Translations under genes and position numbers: made by a program
NCBI GenBank assembly: GCA_039024435.1
Contig: JBCCQH010000001.1
Coordinates: 124,001 to 188,000, forward strand
DNA from: JBCCQH01 sp039024435
GTDB lineage: Bacteria > Bacteroidota > Bacteroidia > J057 > JADKCL01
Reading direction: 5' to 3'
Length of the DNA: 64,000 nucleotides
Notes under the pieces: generated by a model
What the model saw: the letters and a program-made list of their open reading frames with translations, nothing else
What the model was told of the DNA's origin: nothing
The model's database searches: none
Part shown: in pieces, positions 42,411 through 51,011 of the stretch
Layout of the letters: every line of letters begins with the position of its first letter
How positions within the stretch are numbered: the stretch's first letter is position 1

Positions 42411-45400
42411 ATGAAAAACTGCTTACCCTTTTTCATAGCTCTGCTCTGCTATTGCTATTCCCCCGCTCAGTCTTTTGTGTCCGGTGCGACCCCCAGTACG
42501 GCGGCCCAAGGCCAGCAGGTCGCGGTCACCATCATGGGGCAAAATACCCAGTTTTCCCAAGCGAGTGGTGCGGTGCTGAACGGCAACAGTTGGTGGCTGA
42601 TGCGCACCAGTCAAACGGTCGTCTCCGATACTGAACTTGTCGCCAATTTCAATATTCCCTGGTCCATGCCCGCCGATACCTATTGGGTGTATGTGGACCC
42701 CTACTTGGCCTGGTACGGATTTGCAGTCACTCCGGCCAGCCAGCCCAAAGGGTTTGTGCAAGGATCGGTGTACCGCGATGGGGACAACAATTGTATATTG
42801 GGTCCGGGGGATGTGCCCCTCGCCAACCGCATTGTTACTTTTGTCCCTGGGCCCTACTATCTCGTGACCGACTCCATGGGGAACTTTTCCGATAGTCTGC
42901 CAGTGGGGAACTACACGGCGACTTACAATGCGTCGGCGGGGTATCCGGTAAGCTGTCCAATCGGGGCTGCTTACAGTGCAAATATATCTACGCAGGGCAG
43001 TTCCGTGACCGGATTGGACTTTGCGCTTGATTCCGTTCCGGCGATGGACTTGCGCGCCACAGCAAATATCCCCAACCTCCGCCGGGGACTGCCACGTCCC
43101 GCCCACCTTGGGCTGGTAAATGAGGGGACGCTTCCTTTCAACGGAACCATCTACTTTGTGATCGATCCGCTTTCGAATGCGGCCGGGTACAGCATTCCCC
43201 CAACGGCGCAATCGGGGGATACGGCATTCTGGGCGGTTTCATTGCCCCCGGAGGGAACCTGGGCGACGTCTTTCTCCCTGACCGGCAATCTGATTTTGCA
43301 GTTGGGAGACACCTTGCGCTATCTGGTGACGGCGGATAAACCGGCGGTGGACATCAACCACGAAAACAACTGTCAGGTCCTCGACCGGGTGACCATCGGT
43401 TCCTACGATCCCAACGACAAAGCGGTCAGCCTCGCGAATGGGGACAATGCCGACGGGCTGATCACGCCGAATGACTCCACGCTGCTCTACCGGGTGCGTT
43501 TCCAAAATACCGGGACCGATACCGCCTTTACGGTGATCATCCGGGATACGCTGGACGGAAACCTAGATCTTTCTACGCTCAGTGTCCGCTCGGCCTCCCA
43601 CGCCTACGAGATGAGCCTGGGCCAAACTGGTGAATTGGAGTTTCTTTTCCCCAATATATTGCTGCCGGACAGCTTTGTCAATGAACCGGCGAGCAACGGC
43701 TTCATCATTTTTGAGGTAAACCGGCGGACCGGATTGTTCAACGGGACGAACATCCCGAACCGGGCTTCGATCTACTTTGACTTCAATGCGCCGATCATCA
43801 CGAATTGGGTGAATACGACGGTCTGCGAAGAATTGACCGCAACCTACAACTACATCACCCAGCAGTTGAGCCTCGCGGCGAGCCCTCAGATCCAAGGCGC
43901 CTGGACCAATTACAGTTGGGATTTCGGGGATGGAAATTTCGGGACCGGTGCGGCGGCGGTCCACACCTACGCGAATCCCGGCACCTACAATGTCTGCCTC
44001 ACCGTGAACAGCGTGTGCCGCAGTTACACCTACTGCCAAAGCGTGACGGTCTGCCCGGATCCAAATGCAGCCTATACTTCAACTCCCAATCAGTTATCGG
44101 TTGGTTTTCAAGACCAAAGCGCACCTTCCGTCATCGGCTGGCTGTGGAACTTCGGGGATGGCAACACCAGTACGGCGCAGAATCCTTCCCACACCTACGC
44201 TGCGCCCGGCAACTATCAGGTCTGCCTCACCGTCACCGACTCCTGCGGCACGGACAACTTCTGCTCCAACGTCTCGGTGAACTGTGCAGCCCCCAGCGCG
44301 GGCTTTAGTGACACCAGCAGCCAGTTGCAGACCACGTTTAACAATCTGACGACGGGTTTTGGCACGATCAGCTACGGGTGGTCCTTTGGAGACGGGGGTT
44401 CCTCGGCCGCCGCCAGTCCCACGCACACCTACAGTGCTCCGGGCACTTACACGGTCTGTCTGATCGCAAGCAGCGTGTGTGGCACGAGCACTTTCTGCGA
44501 TACCGTAACGGTGAGTTGTCTGGCGCCCAGCGTCAACTTTAGCTCATCTACGAACCTCCTTTCGGCCAATTTTTCCGGTCAAGCCAGCGGGCAGGGACCA
44601 CTCGTTTACGCCTGGGACTTCGGTGATGGGAACACCGGTGCGGGGGTCGGTCCGGCCCACACCTACGCGACGTCGGGCACCTATACCGCTTGCCTCACCG
44701 TGACGGGACTCTGCGGCACCACATCGTTTTGCGACGCAGTCACCGTGAGCTGTCCCACTCCGAGCAGCGCATTTTCCTGGACCCAAGCGCAACTGCTCGC
44801 AACCTTCACTGATCAAAGCACCGCCCAGCTGGGAGCGAGTTACACCTGGGACTTCGGCGATGGCGGTACGAGCAACCAGCCGAGTCCCACCCATCAGTAT
44901 GCCGCGCCCGGAGACTATGTAGTGTGCCTCACCTTGAGTGATCCTTGTGGTACCTCCACTCACTGCGATACGGTTACCGCAGCTTGCGCGGTTCCGGCCG
45001 CCGCCTTCAATTTCAATGCCACCGGGCTGCAGGTACAGTTCTCGGACCAAACGCAGGACAACATTGTCGCCTGGGCCTGGGACTTCGGGGATGGTTTTAC
45101 TTCCAACGCCGCCAATCCCACCCACAATTATGCGGGCGTCGGCCCCTACACTGTCTGCCTGGCGGTGGAAAACGCCTGCGGCGCCCGCGACACCAACTGT
45201 ACGGTGCTGCCGACCCTGGTGGGCGTAGAAAGCCGCGCCTGGCGCACCGTTTCCCTTTACCCCAATCCGAATTCGGGAAGGTTTCAATTGGAAGCGGAAT
45301 TGAATGCCTCCGGAAATCTGAAAATCAGAGTGTTTGACGTACGGGGAAAGCTCACGGCAGACATGGATTTGGGACCAGTAAGTGGGCGCATTCAGCGGGA

Positions 45401-45494
45401 AATTGACCTGGGCAATGTCCCCGCAGGCCGTTACTTACTGCAAGTGGAACTGGATGGGCAAACGGTGAATCGGGTATTTACCGTGCAGCGGTAA
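42411..45494 (+). CDS. Large T9SS-exported protein with six cysteine-rich PKD domains
   Basis: The 1,027-residue product has a signal peptide (1-19), an IPT-like module, a short SpaA/CarboxypepD-like module (FVQGSVYRDGDNNCILGPGDVPLANR), a DUF11/DUF7619-type region (SYDPNDKAVSLANGD...FDFNAPIITN, about 330-470), then six PKD domains marked by W(D/N/S)FGDG at roughly 80-residue spacing. Each PKD repeat ends in a cysteine ladder such as CLTVTDSCGTDNFC. The last ~80 residues are a T9SS tail (VSLYPNPNSGRFQLEA...NRVFTVQR). PKD arrays act as stalks or carbohydrate-binding spacers on the cell surface. A miniature element ends 27 bp upstream of the start codon. Confidence 0.9.
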   Translation: MKNCLPFFIALLCYCYSPAQSFVSGATPSTAAQGQQVAVTIMGQNTQFSQASGAVLNGNSWWLMRTSQTVVSDTELVANFNIPWSMPADTYWVYVDPYLAWYGFAVTPASQPKGFVQGSVYRDGDNNCILGPGDVPLANRIVTFVPGPYYLVTDSMGNFSDSLPVGNYTATYNASAGYPVSCPIGAAYSANISTQGSSVTGLDFALDSVPAMDLRATANIPNLRRGLPRPAHLGLVNEGTLPFNGTIYFVIDPLSNAAGYSIPPTAQSGDTAFWAVSLPPEGTWATSFSLTGNLILQLGDTLRYLVTADKPAVDINHENNCQVLDRVTIGSYDPNDKAVSLANGDNADGLITPNDSTLLYRVRFQNTGTDTAFTVIIRDTLDGNLDLSTLSVRSASHAYEMSLGQTGELEFLFPNILLPDSFVNEPASNGFIIFEVNRRTGLFNGTNIPNRASIYFDFNAPIITNWVNTTVCEELTATYNYITQQLSLAASPQIQGAWTNYSWDFGDGNFGTGAAAVHTYANPGTYNVCLTVNSVCRSYTYCQSVTVCPDPNAAYTSTPNQLSVGFQDQSAPSVIGWLWNFGDGNTSTAQNPSHTYAAPGNYQVCLTVTDSCGTDNFCSNVSVNCAAPSAGFSDTSSQLQTTFNNLTTGFGTISYGWSFGDGGSSAAASPTHTYSAPGTYTVCLIASSVCGTSTFCDTVTVSCLAPSVNFSSSTNLLSANFSGQASGQGPLVYAWDFGDGNTGAGVGPAHTYATSGTYTACLTVTGLCGTTSFCDAVTVSCPTPSSAFSWTQAQLLATFTDQSTAQLGASYTWDFGDGGTSNQPSPTHQYAAPGDYVVCLTLSDPCGTSTHCDTVTAACAVPAAAFNFNATGLQVQFSDQTQDNIVAWAWDFGDGFTSNAANPTHNYAGVGPYTVCLAVENACGARDTNCTVLPTLVGVESRAWRTVSLYPNPNSGRFQLEAELNASGNLKIRVFDVRGKLTADMDLGPVSGRIQREIDLGNVPAGRYLLQVELDGQTVNRVFTVQR

Positions 45495-45643
45495 GAGAGG
45501 CCGAACTGTTTGACCCGTAGTGGAACCACGATTTTTGATCTGGTGGCCCACCGGATCGAAAACCATACTGCTGGCTCACCAATAGAATTGAAGTCAAGTC
45601 GGGAGAAAAGGGCAATCCCGGATACGAACCGTTCCCCTACTCC

Positions 45644-46687
45644 TCACTTCGCGCCCTTCAGCGCCAACTGGCCACAGGCACCGTCGACGTCGCGGCCCCG
45701 GCTGCGGCGAATGTTTACGATGACCCCCTTGTTTTCGAGGTAGTCCTTGAAGCGGTACATGCGGTTGCCCGAGGTGTTGCGAAAGCCCGCGTTGTCGATG
45801 GGGTTGTACTCGATGATGTTGACCTTGCAGGGGATGACCTGACAGAACTGAAACAACTCCTCGGCATCCTTGAGCCCATCGTTGAAATCCTGAAAAATGA
45901 TGTATTCGTAGGTGACGCGGGTGCGGGTCTTTTCGTAAAAGTACCGCAGGGCTTCGCCGAGGGCTTCGAGGCTGTTGTGCGCATTGATGGGCATGATTTC
46001 GCTGCGCTTGGCGTCATTGGCGGCGTGGAGCGACAAGGCAAATTCGAAGCGAACTCCGTCGTCGCCGAGGCGGCGGATCATTTTTGCGATGCCAGCCGTC
46101 GAGACCGTGATGCGCTTGGGCGCCATGCCCATCCCATCCGCCGAGGTGATCATGCGGATGGACTGCAAAACGTTGCGGTAATTGAGCAGCGGCTCGCCCA
46201 TGCCCATGTAGACAATGTTGGTGAGGGGACGACCGTACTCGGCCTCAGAAGCTTTCCGGATGATGTCGACCTGATCGTAGATCTCGTAAGCGCGCAGGTT
46301 GTGCTTGAGGTCCAGGAAGCCCGTCGCACAAAACTTGCAACTGAGCGAACAGCCTGCTTGGGAGGAGACACAAGCGGTGATCCGTTTTTCCGTGGGAATG
46401 AGCACTCCTTCTACCATCTCGCCATTGTCGAGGCGAAAACCGAATTTGATTGTGCCGTCGGCGCTGCGCTGACGGTCGGCGACGGTGATTTTCCCCAAAC
46501 TGAAGTGCGTGTTGAGTTTTGCGCGAAGTCCCTTGCTGAGGTTGCTCATCTCCTCAAAACTGCCGGCGTTCTTTTTCCAAATCCACTCGTAGATCTGCCG
46601 GGCGCGGAAAGATTTCTCCCCGACCTCGCTCACCCATTCTTTGAGTTGGGTCTGATCAAACGCTCGAATGTTCGGCAGTGATGACAT
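45644..46687 (-). CDS. rlmN: 23S rRNA (adenine(2503)-C(2))-methyltransferase RlmN
   Basis: From ATG 46687 the protein has 347 residues, the usual length. It has the radical-SAM cluster motif CSLSCKFC (Cys113, Cys117, Cys120), the GMGEPLLNY motif, and a Cys near the end in DVDGACGQLAL that matches the mechanistic Cys of RlmN; the second such Cys is Cys106 in ITACVSS. RlmN methylates A2503 of 23S rRNA (and A37 of some tRNAs) through a protein-methyl intermediate. The frame extends to 46804, but this part overlaps the divergent gene and its promoter. A TATCTTTG -7 box lies just upstream at 46703-46696. Confidence 0.96.
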   Translation of the reverse strand: MSSLPNIRAFDQTQLKEWVSEVGEKSFRARQIYEWIWKKNAGSFEEMSNLSKGLRAKLNTHFSLGKITVADRQRSADGTIKFGFRLDNGEMVEGVLIPTEKRITACVSSQAGCSLSCKFCATGFLDLKHNLRAYEIYDQVDIIRKASEAEYGRPLTNIVYMGMGEPLLNYRNVLQSIRMITSADGMGMAPKRITVSTAGIAKMIRRLGDDGVRFEFALSLHAANDAKRSEIMPINAHNSLEALGEALRYFYEKTRTRVTYEYIIFQDFNDGLKDAEELFQFCQVIPCKVNIIEYNPIDNAGFRNTSGNRMYRFKDYLENKGVIVNIRRSRGRDVDGACGQLALKGAK

Positions 46688-46695
46688 TTTCGCTG

Positions 46696-46703
46696 CAAAG
46701 ATA
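46696..46703 (-). promoter_or_regulatory. -7 box (TATCTTTG) of rlmN
   Basis: The minus strand reads TATCTTTG, ending 8 nt before the rlmN ATG at 46687. It lies inside the 40-bp gap to the divergent amidohydrolase. Confidence 0.5.
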
Positions 46704-46716
46704 CGGGTTTTCCATT

Positions 46717-46724
46717 TACCTTTG
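46717..46724 (+). promoter_or_regulatory. -7 box (TACCTTTG) of the amidohydrolase gene
   Basis: TACCTTTG ends 3 nt before the ATG at 46728, so the transcript would be nearly leaderless. It is only 13 bp from the opposing rlmN box. Confidence 0.45.
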
Positions 46725-46727
46725 GGC

Positions 46728-47891
46728 ATGCGAAAATTGCGGGCCGATTGGATCTTTGCCGCGCCAGAATTGCTTCCCGATGCGGTTTTGGTGCTGGACG
46801 ACACCGGGACGGTAGTGACCGTTCGTCCGGCCCTGCCCGAGGATATCGATTGCGAAGTCTATCCCGGATTGATCTGCCCAGCGTTTGTGAATGCGCACTG
46901 CCACCTGGAATTGTCCCACTTGCGGGGCGCTATTCCGCCGCGGACCGGCATGGCGGGTTTTGTCCAGCAGTTACAAGCGGTCCGTTCAAATTTTTCGGAT
47001 GAAGAGCGGGAACGCGCGATCAACGAAGCCGCCCAAGCGATGTGGCAAAGGGGGGTTTCTGCCGTGGGTGACATTTGTAACGCTAACCACACCCGGGCGG
47101 TCAAAAGCACGCTGCCTCAGATGCATTGGCACAATTTCATCGAACTATTCGGCAGCCATCCGGGGCGGGCGGAGGAGATTTTTATGGCGGGGTTTGCCTT
47201 GGCAGAGGAAATGGGCCCATCCAGTACGATTACCTTGCATGCGCCCTATTCGGTTTCGGCGGCGTTGCGGGACCGGGTCCACGAGTACGCATCGATCCGC
47301 GGCTGGCGCCAAAGCATCCACCTGCTAGAATCCACCGAGGAGCGGGAACTGTTCGAATCCCTGGAAGGTCCATTGATGGACATGCTGCGCCGCTTCGGGC
47401 TGGTGTTTCAGGGACACACCCACGAATCGCCCATCGATTACATCCTGGAAGGTTGTGATCCCGTGATGCCCTTGTTGTTGGTGCACAATACCGAAATGGA
47501 TGTGGAAGAAATGGAAGCCATTGTGGCGGCCTTTCCGTGGGTGTTTTTTGTGCTTTGTCCCCGGGCGAATGCCTACATCCACGGGACCACACCACCGGCG
47601 GGGCAGTTTGCTGCGCATCCGGACCGGGTGTGCCTGGGCACCGATAGCCTCGCGGGGAATACCACGCTTGACATTTATGCCGAAATGCAGGCCTTGCAGG
47701 AGCATTCCGGCCTCGCCCCGGCAACAATTCTGCGTTGGGGGACGTTGAATGGAGCAAATGCCCTGGGAATTCCGGAGACCCGGTTTCGGATTGCGCCGGG
47801 CAACCGTCCCGATTTGCTTCACCTTCCGGAAGTCAAAGGGACAGATCCCAAGCTGCCGCACGCAGCGTTGATTATCCGATTGGAGCCATGA
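46728..47891 (+). CDS. Amidohydrolase family deaminase (aminofutalosine/SsnA-like)
   Basis: The 387-residue product from ATG 46728 has the amidohydrolase metal motif FVNAHCHLE (His57, His59), a third His in TLHAPYSVS, another in LLVHNTEM and the catalytic Asp in LGTDSLAGN. It lacks a signal peptide. The pattern fits the branch containing MtaD, SsnA and aminofutalosine deaminase (menaquinone synthesis), which deaminate purine-type substrates; the specific substrate cannot be fixed here because no other menaquinone genes are near. It overlaps the DUF3109 gene by ATGA. Confidence 0.88.
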   Translation: MRKLRADWIFAAPELLPDAVLVLDDTGTVVTVRPALPEDIDCEVYPGLICPAFVNAHCHLELSHLRGAIPPRTGMAGFVQQLQAVRSNFSDEERERAINEAAQAMWQRGVSAVGDICNANHTRAVKSTLPQMHWHNFIELFGSHPGRAEEIFMAGFALAEEMGPSSTITLHAPYSVSAALRDRVHEYASIRGWRQSIHLLESTEERELFESLEGPLMDMLRRFGLVFQGHTHESPIDYILEGCDPVMPLLLVHNTEMDVEEMEAIVAAFPWVFFVLCPRANAYIHGTTPPAGQFAAHPDRVCLGTDSLAGNTTLDIYAEMQALQEHSGLAPATILRWGTLNGANALGIPETRFRIAPGNRPDLLHLPEVKGTDPKLPHAALIIRLEP

Positions 47892-48463
47892 TCAAGATCG
47901 AAGACAAGCTGGTGAGTGACGAACTGCGTTCGGTGCATTTTGTGTGTGACTTGCACGCCTGCAAGGGAGCTTGTTGTGTGGAAGGGGATTCCGGTGCGCC
48001 GCTGGATCCGGAAGAGCGGGAGATTTTGGAGAACATTTATCCCCAGGTTGCGCCGTACTTGTCGGAGACCTCCCGCGCCGCGATCTACGAACAGGGACCT
48101 TGGGTGAAAGACGACGAGGGGTACGGAACGCCCCTGGTGGCGGGCAAAGAATGCGCCTACGTCATTCACGGATCCGATGGGATGGCGCACTGTGGGATCG
48201 AGCGGGCTTACCGTGATGGCCGGATCGATTGGCCCAAGCCCATTTCCTGTCATTTGTATCCTGTGCGGATCAAGCCCCTGGGCAGCATCGAGGTGCAGGC
48301 ACTCAATTACGATACCTGGGACATCTGCAAGCCGGCCTGCACGCTGGGGAAGGAACTCAAGGTTCCGCTGTACAAATTTTTGAAAGCGCCGTTGATTCGG
48401 AAATACGGAGAACGGTTTTACCGGACCATGGAGGACATTTTTGATCATTGGCCAGTGGGTTGA
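47888..48463 (+). CDS. DUF3109 family cysteine-cluster protein
   Basis: The 191-residue protein, from ATG 47888 overlapping the upstream TGA, has the DUF3109 pattern: FVCDLHACKGACCVEGDSG near the N-terminus, then KECAYVI, MAHCGIE, PISCHLYPVR and ICKPAC. The eight or more conserved cysteines suggest a bound metal or iron-sulfur cluster, as in the related YkgJ group. The family has no known biochemical function. It is coupled to the amidohydrolase and probably co-expressed with it. Confidence 0.9.
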   Translation: MIKIEDKLVSDELRSVHFVCDLHACKGACCVEGDSGAPLDPEEREILENIYPQVAPYLSETSRAAIYEQGPWVKDDEGYGTPLVAGKECAYVIHGSDGMAHCGIERAYRDGRIDWPKPISCHLYPVRIKPLGSIEVQALNYDTWDICKPACTLGKELKVPLYKFLKAPLIRKYGERFYRTMEDIFDHWPVG

Positions 48464-48484
48464 GTGATTTTCCTAAATTGAGCA

Positions 48485-49015
48485 GTGATTTATAGCCGAC
48501 AAGAAATCGAGGACGCGCTCCGGGACAATTGGGATGAGGTGCATGCCTTTGTCCGGGATTTGTCCGGGAACGATTTTGTGCGATCGCCGGCTGGCAAGTG
48601 GAGCCCGGGCCAGCACGTCGAGCACCTGATCCGGAGCGCGGTGCCGCTGCGCAAGGCACTGGGCTATCCCCGTTTTGCCCTCCGCTGGCTGATCGGAAAG
48701 CCGAATCGGCCTTCGCGGGATTTTAATACCACGGAGGCACGCTACCAGGAAAAGCTGAAGGCTGGCGGTGCGGCCAGTGGTCGCTACACCCCGCCGGCGA
48801 TCCCTGCGGCTGCGCAATCCTCTGTGCTGGCGACCTACTTGCAGGAACGGGACCGGATGTTGCACCAACTGCGCCGCTGGGACGACGACGCCCTCGAAAA
48901 GTACCTCATGCCCCACCCGCTGCTTGGCAAAGTGACGGTGCGGGAAATGATGTTCTTTACCACGTTTCATACCGCTCACCATCTCCGGCTCATCCGGCGT
49001 GACCTCGGACGCTGA
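48485..49015 (+). CDS. DinB-like (DinB_2) family protein
   Basis: The 176-residue product begins at GTG 48485, 21 bp after the DUF3109 stop. It is a four-helix bundle type protein with metal-site histidines: GQHVEHLIRS and FHTAHHLRLIRRDL at the end, which is the DinB/YfiT pattern of three His ligands. Members bind divalent metal and include bacillithiol/mycothiol-dependent transferases, but most have no known substrate. No signal peptide is seen. It is probably part of the operon starting at 46728. Confidence 0.85.
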   Translation: MIYSRQEIEDALRDNWDEVHAFVRDLSGNDFVRSPAGKWSPGQHVEHLIRSAVPLRKALGYPRFALRWLIGKPNRPSRDFNTTEARYQEKLKAGGAASGRYTPPAIPAAAQSSVLATYLQERDRMLHQLRRWDDDALEKYLMPHPLLGKVTVREMMFFTTFHTAHHLRLIRRDLGR

Positions 49016-49056
49016 TTGCTTGTCCTTTCCATTGCCAAAATCCCCCCGCTGCCCCA

Positions 49057-49947
49057 ATGCCGCCGCCCCTCAACGAAACCGAAAAAGGAAACCTTCTCGC
49101 CCTCGTAGATAGCCGCGACCTGGACAATGTCTACCTGGGATTGGAACTGGGCACAGCGCATCCGGAAGTCTTCGCCGAAGCACCTTTCCAAAATGCTTTG
49201 CGGGCCCGGATATACGAAATCGAGTACGAGGCGATGATCGAACCCTTGATCGCTTTTCGCAGCAAGATCCCCATCATCGACCGGTGGCTCACCACCTACG
49301 AAAAAGTAGCGGTGCTGCGGGGAGACTTGCCTCCGGGGTACCCCATCGATGCCATAACGATTCAGCACCTCAACTTTTCCACTCTGGGTCAGATCGGGGA
49401 AGTCCCCGAACCCATTGAGCTGTTGCCGGTGGCGGAGCTGCCCCGTCTGTTTTTGACCGACTGCGGACTCAGGAAACTCGATCCTAGCTTGGTCGAATTC
49501 AAAAGCCTGCGCGAACTCTACTTGGGTGGCAACCGCTTGGGTGGGTTTCCTCCGCAGTTGCGGGACTTTCCCGACCTGGAAAGCCTCGCCCTGTTTGACA
49601 ATGGGCTCACCACCGTAGGGCCGGACATTTTGGCGTTAAAGAAGTTGAAGTGGCTGTCCCTAGCGGAAAATCCCTTGGAGGTTTTTCCGCCGGAACTCTT
49701 CCGGTTACCCAATCTGGAAAGCATCAGCTTGGCGGAGTGCGATCTGGCGGTCATTCCGCCGCGGATCAAGCACCTGACCAAGCTGAAGAGCCTGACCCTC
49801 TCCGACAACCATATCCGGACGCTGCCGCCGGAAATCTACCAGCTCCCCGATTTGCAGTACATCGAGCTGTCCGGCAATCCCATTCAGGAAGCCCCCGTTC
49901 CGCCGTCGGACGCCCGCAATCGCGGGATTCAGTTTCATTTTTCCTGA
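49057..49947 (+). CDS. Leucine-rich repeat protein
   Basis: The 296-residue protein has a charged helical N-terminal ~110 residues, then about seven leucine-rich repeats of 22-23 residues (LRELYLGGNRLGGFPPQL, LESLALFDNGLTTVGPDI, LKSLTLSDNHIRTLPPEI) of the bacterial ...LPxx type. There is no signal peptide or sorting tail, so it is probably cytoplasmic and acts in protein binding. It follows DinB-like protein by 41 bp and precedes the hydrolase. Confidence 0.86.
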   Translation: MPPPLNETEKGNLLALVDSRDLDNVYLGLELGTAHPEVFAEAPFQNALRARIYEIEYEAMIEPLIAFRSKIPIIDRWLTTYEKVAVLRGDLPPGYPIDAITIQHLNFSTLGQIGEVPEPIELLPVAELPRLFLTDCGLRKLDPSLVEFKSLRELYLGGNRLGGFPPQLRDFPDLESLALFDNGLTTVGPDILALKKLKWLSLAENPLEVFPPELFRLPNLESISLAECDLAVIPPRIKHLTKLKSLTLSDNHIRTLPPEIYQLPDLQYIELSGNPIQEAPVPPSDARNRGIQFHFS

Positions 49948-50009
49948 CCTGGGGGAAGAAGATTGGGCCGTGCCTTTACTTTTTACCCCAGAAATTGTAC
50001 GTTCCGGAT

Positions 50010-51011
50010 ATGCCCCCTCTGTTCCCTGAATACTACCGACCGCCGCTTTGGCTGCGCAACCCCCACGTGGGAACCATTGTGGCTTCCCGGTTGCGGAAAG
50101 TAAAAGAAGTGGCCTACGCCCGAGAGCGGCTAGAACTCGACGATGGCGACTTCATAGACCTGGATTGGTCGCGGACACCCGGAAGCCAAACCGCACTGGT
50201 ACTGGTTCACGGCCTCGAAGGCAGTGCCGCGTCACAGTACATGCGGGGCCTCGCCCGGATCGCCAATCAACAAGGCTGGGACGCGGTGGCCATCAATCTG
50301 CGCAATTGCAGTGGCGAGGCCAATCGCCTCTACGTATCCTACCACAGCGGCAAAAGCGACGATCTGGACCGGGTCGTGCGTCACTTGCATCAGGAAAAGT
50401 CTGAGTACCGGGACATCCTGATCGCCGGATTCAGCCTGGGGGGCAATCTCAGTCTCAAGTATGCCGGTGAGCAGGGCAGCACCCTTCCCAACCGGGTCCG
50501 TGCCCTTGCGGCCATATCTGTGCCGACCAATCTGCAGGCTTCCGTGCTCCACCTGGGCCGCCCTAAGAACCGCCTCTACCTGAATCACTTTTTGCGGTCA
50601 CTGCGCCGAAAAGCCGGGGATAAGAAGCGCCGCCATCCGGAGGCCCCTTTCCACCTGGAAGATGTTCGGCGGATTCGGAATTTCCCCATGTACGACGACC
50701 TCTACACCGCACCTGCCCACGGTTTTCGCGACTCAGCCGACTACTACGCTCGGTGTGCCTCGGAGAAGTTCCTGCACGGAATTCGGATTCCGACCTTGCT
50801 TCTGAACGCGCAAGACGATCCCTTTTTGCCGCCCGAATGTTATCCTTCCGAGGAAGCTGGGCGCAATCCCCGGATCACCTTTGAGGCACCCCGGTACGGT
50901 GGTCACGTCGGTTTTCTCACCGATGCCCGTTTGCGCGGCCATTGCTGGCAGGAATTGCGCACGGTCGCATTTTTCCGGGAAGTGATCGGGCAGAAAGATT
51001 CCATCACTTGA
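50010..51011 (+). CDS. YheT-type alpha/beta hydrolase
   Basis: From ATG 50010 the product has 333 residues. The upstream frame to 49650 is a shadow of the LRR gene. It has the AB-hydrolase-4 (YheT/ABHD1-3) plan: WLRNPHVGTIVASRL, the oxyanion region VLVHGLEGSAASQYM, NLRNCSGEAN, nucleophile elbow AGFSLGGNLSLKY, an Asp in LLNAQDDPFLP and His in GGHVGFL. The likely activity is ester hydrolysis of lipids or short-chain esters in the cytoplasm. Its 3' end overlaps the convergent gene by 8 bp. Confidence 0.92.
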   Translation: MPPLFPEYYRPPLWLRNPHVGTIVASRLRKVKEVAYARERLELDDGDFIDLDWSRTPGSQTALVLVHGLEGSAASQYMRGLARIANQQGWDAVAINLRNCSGEANRLYVSYHSGKSDDLDRVVRHLHQEKSEYRDILIAGFSLGGNLSLKYAGEQGSTLPNRVRALAAISVPTNLQASVLHLGRPKNRLYLNHFLRSLRRKAGDKKRRHPEAPFHLEDVRRIRNFPMYDDLYTAPAHGFRDSADYYARCASEKFLHGIRIPTLLLNAQDDPFLPPECYPSEEAGRNPRITFEAPRYGGHVGFLTDARLRGHCWQELRTVAFFREVIGQKDSIT

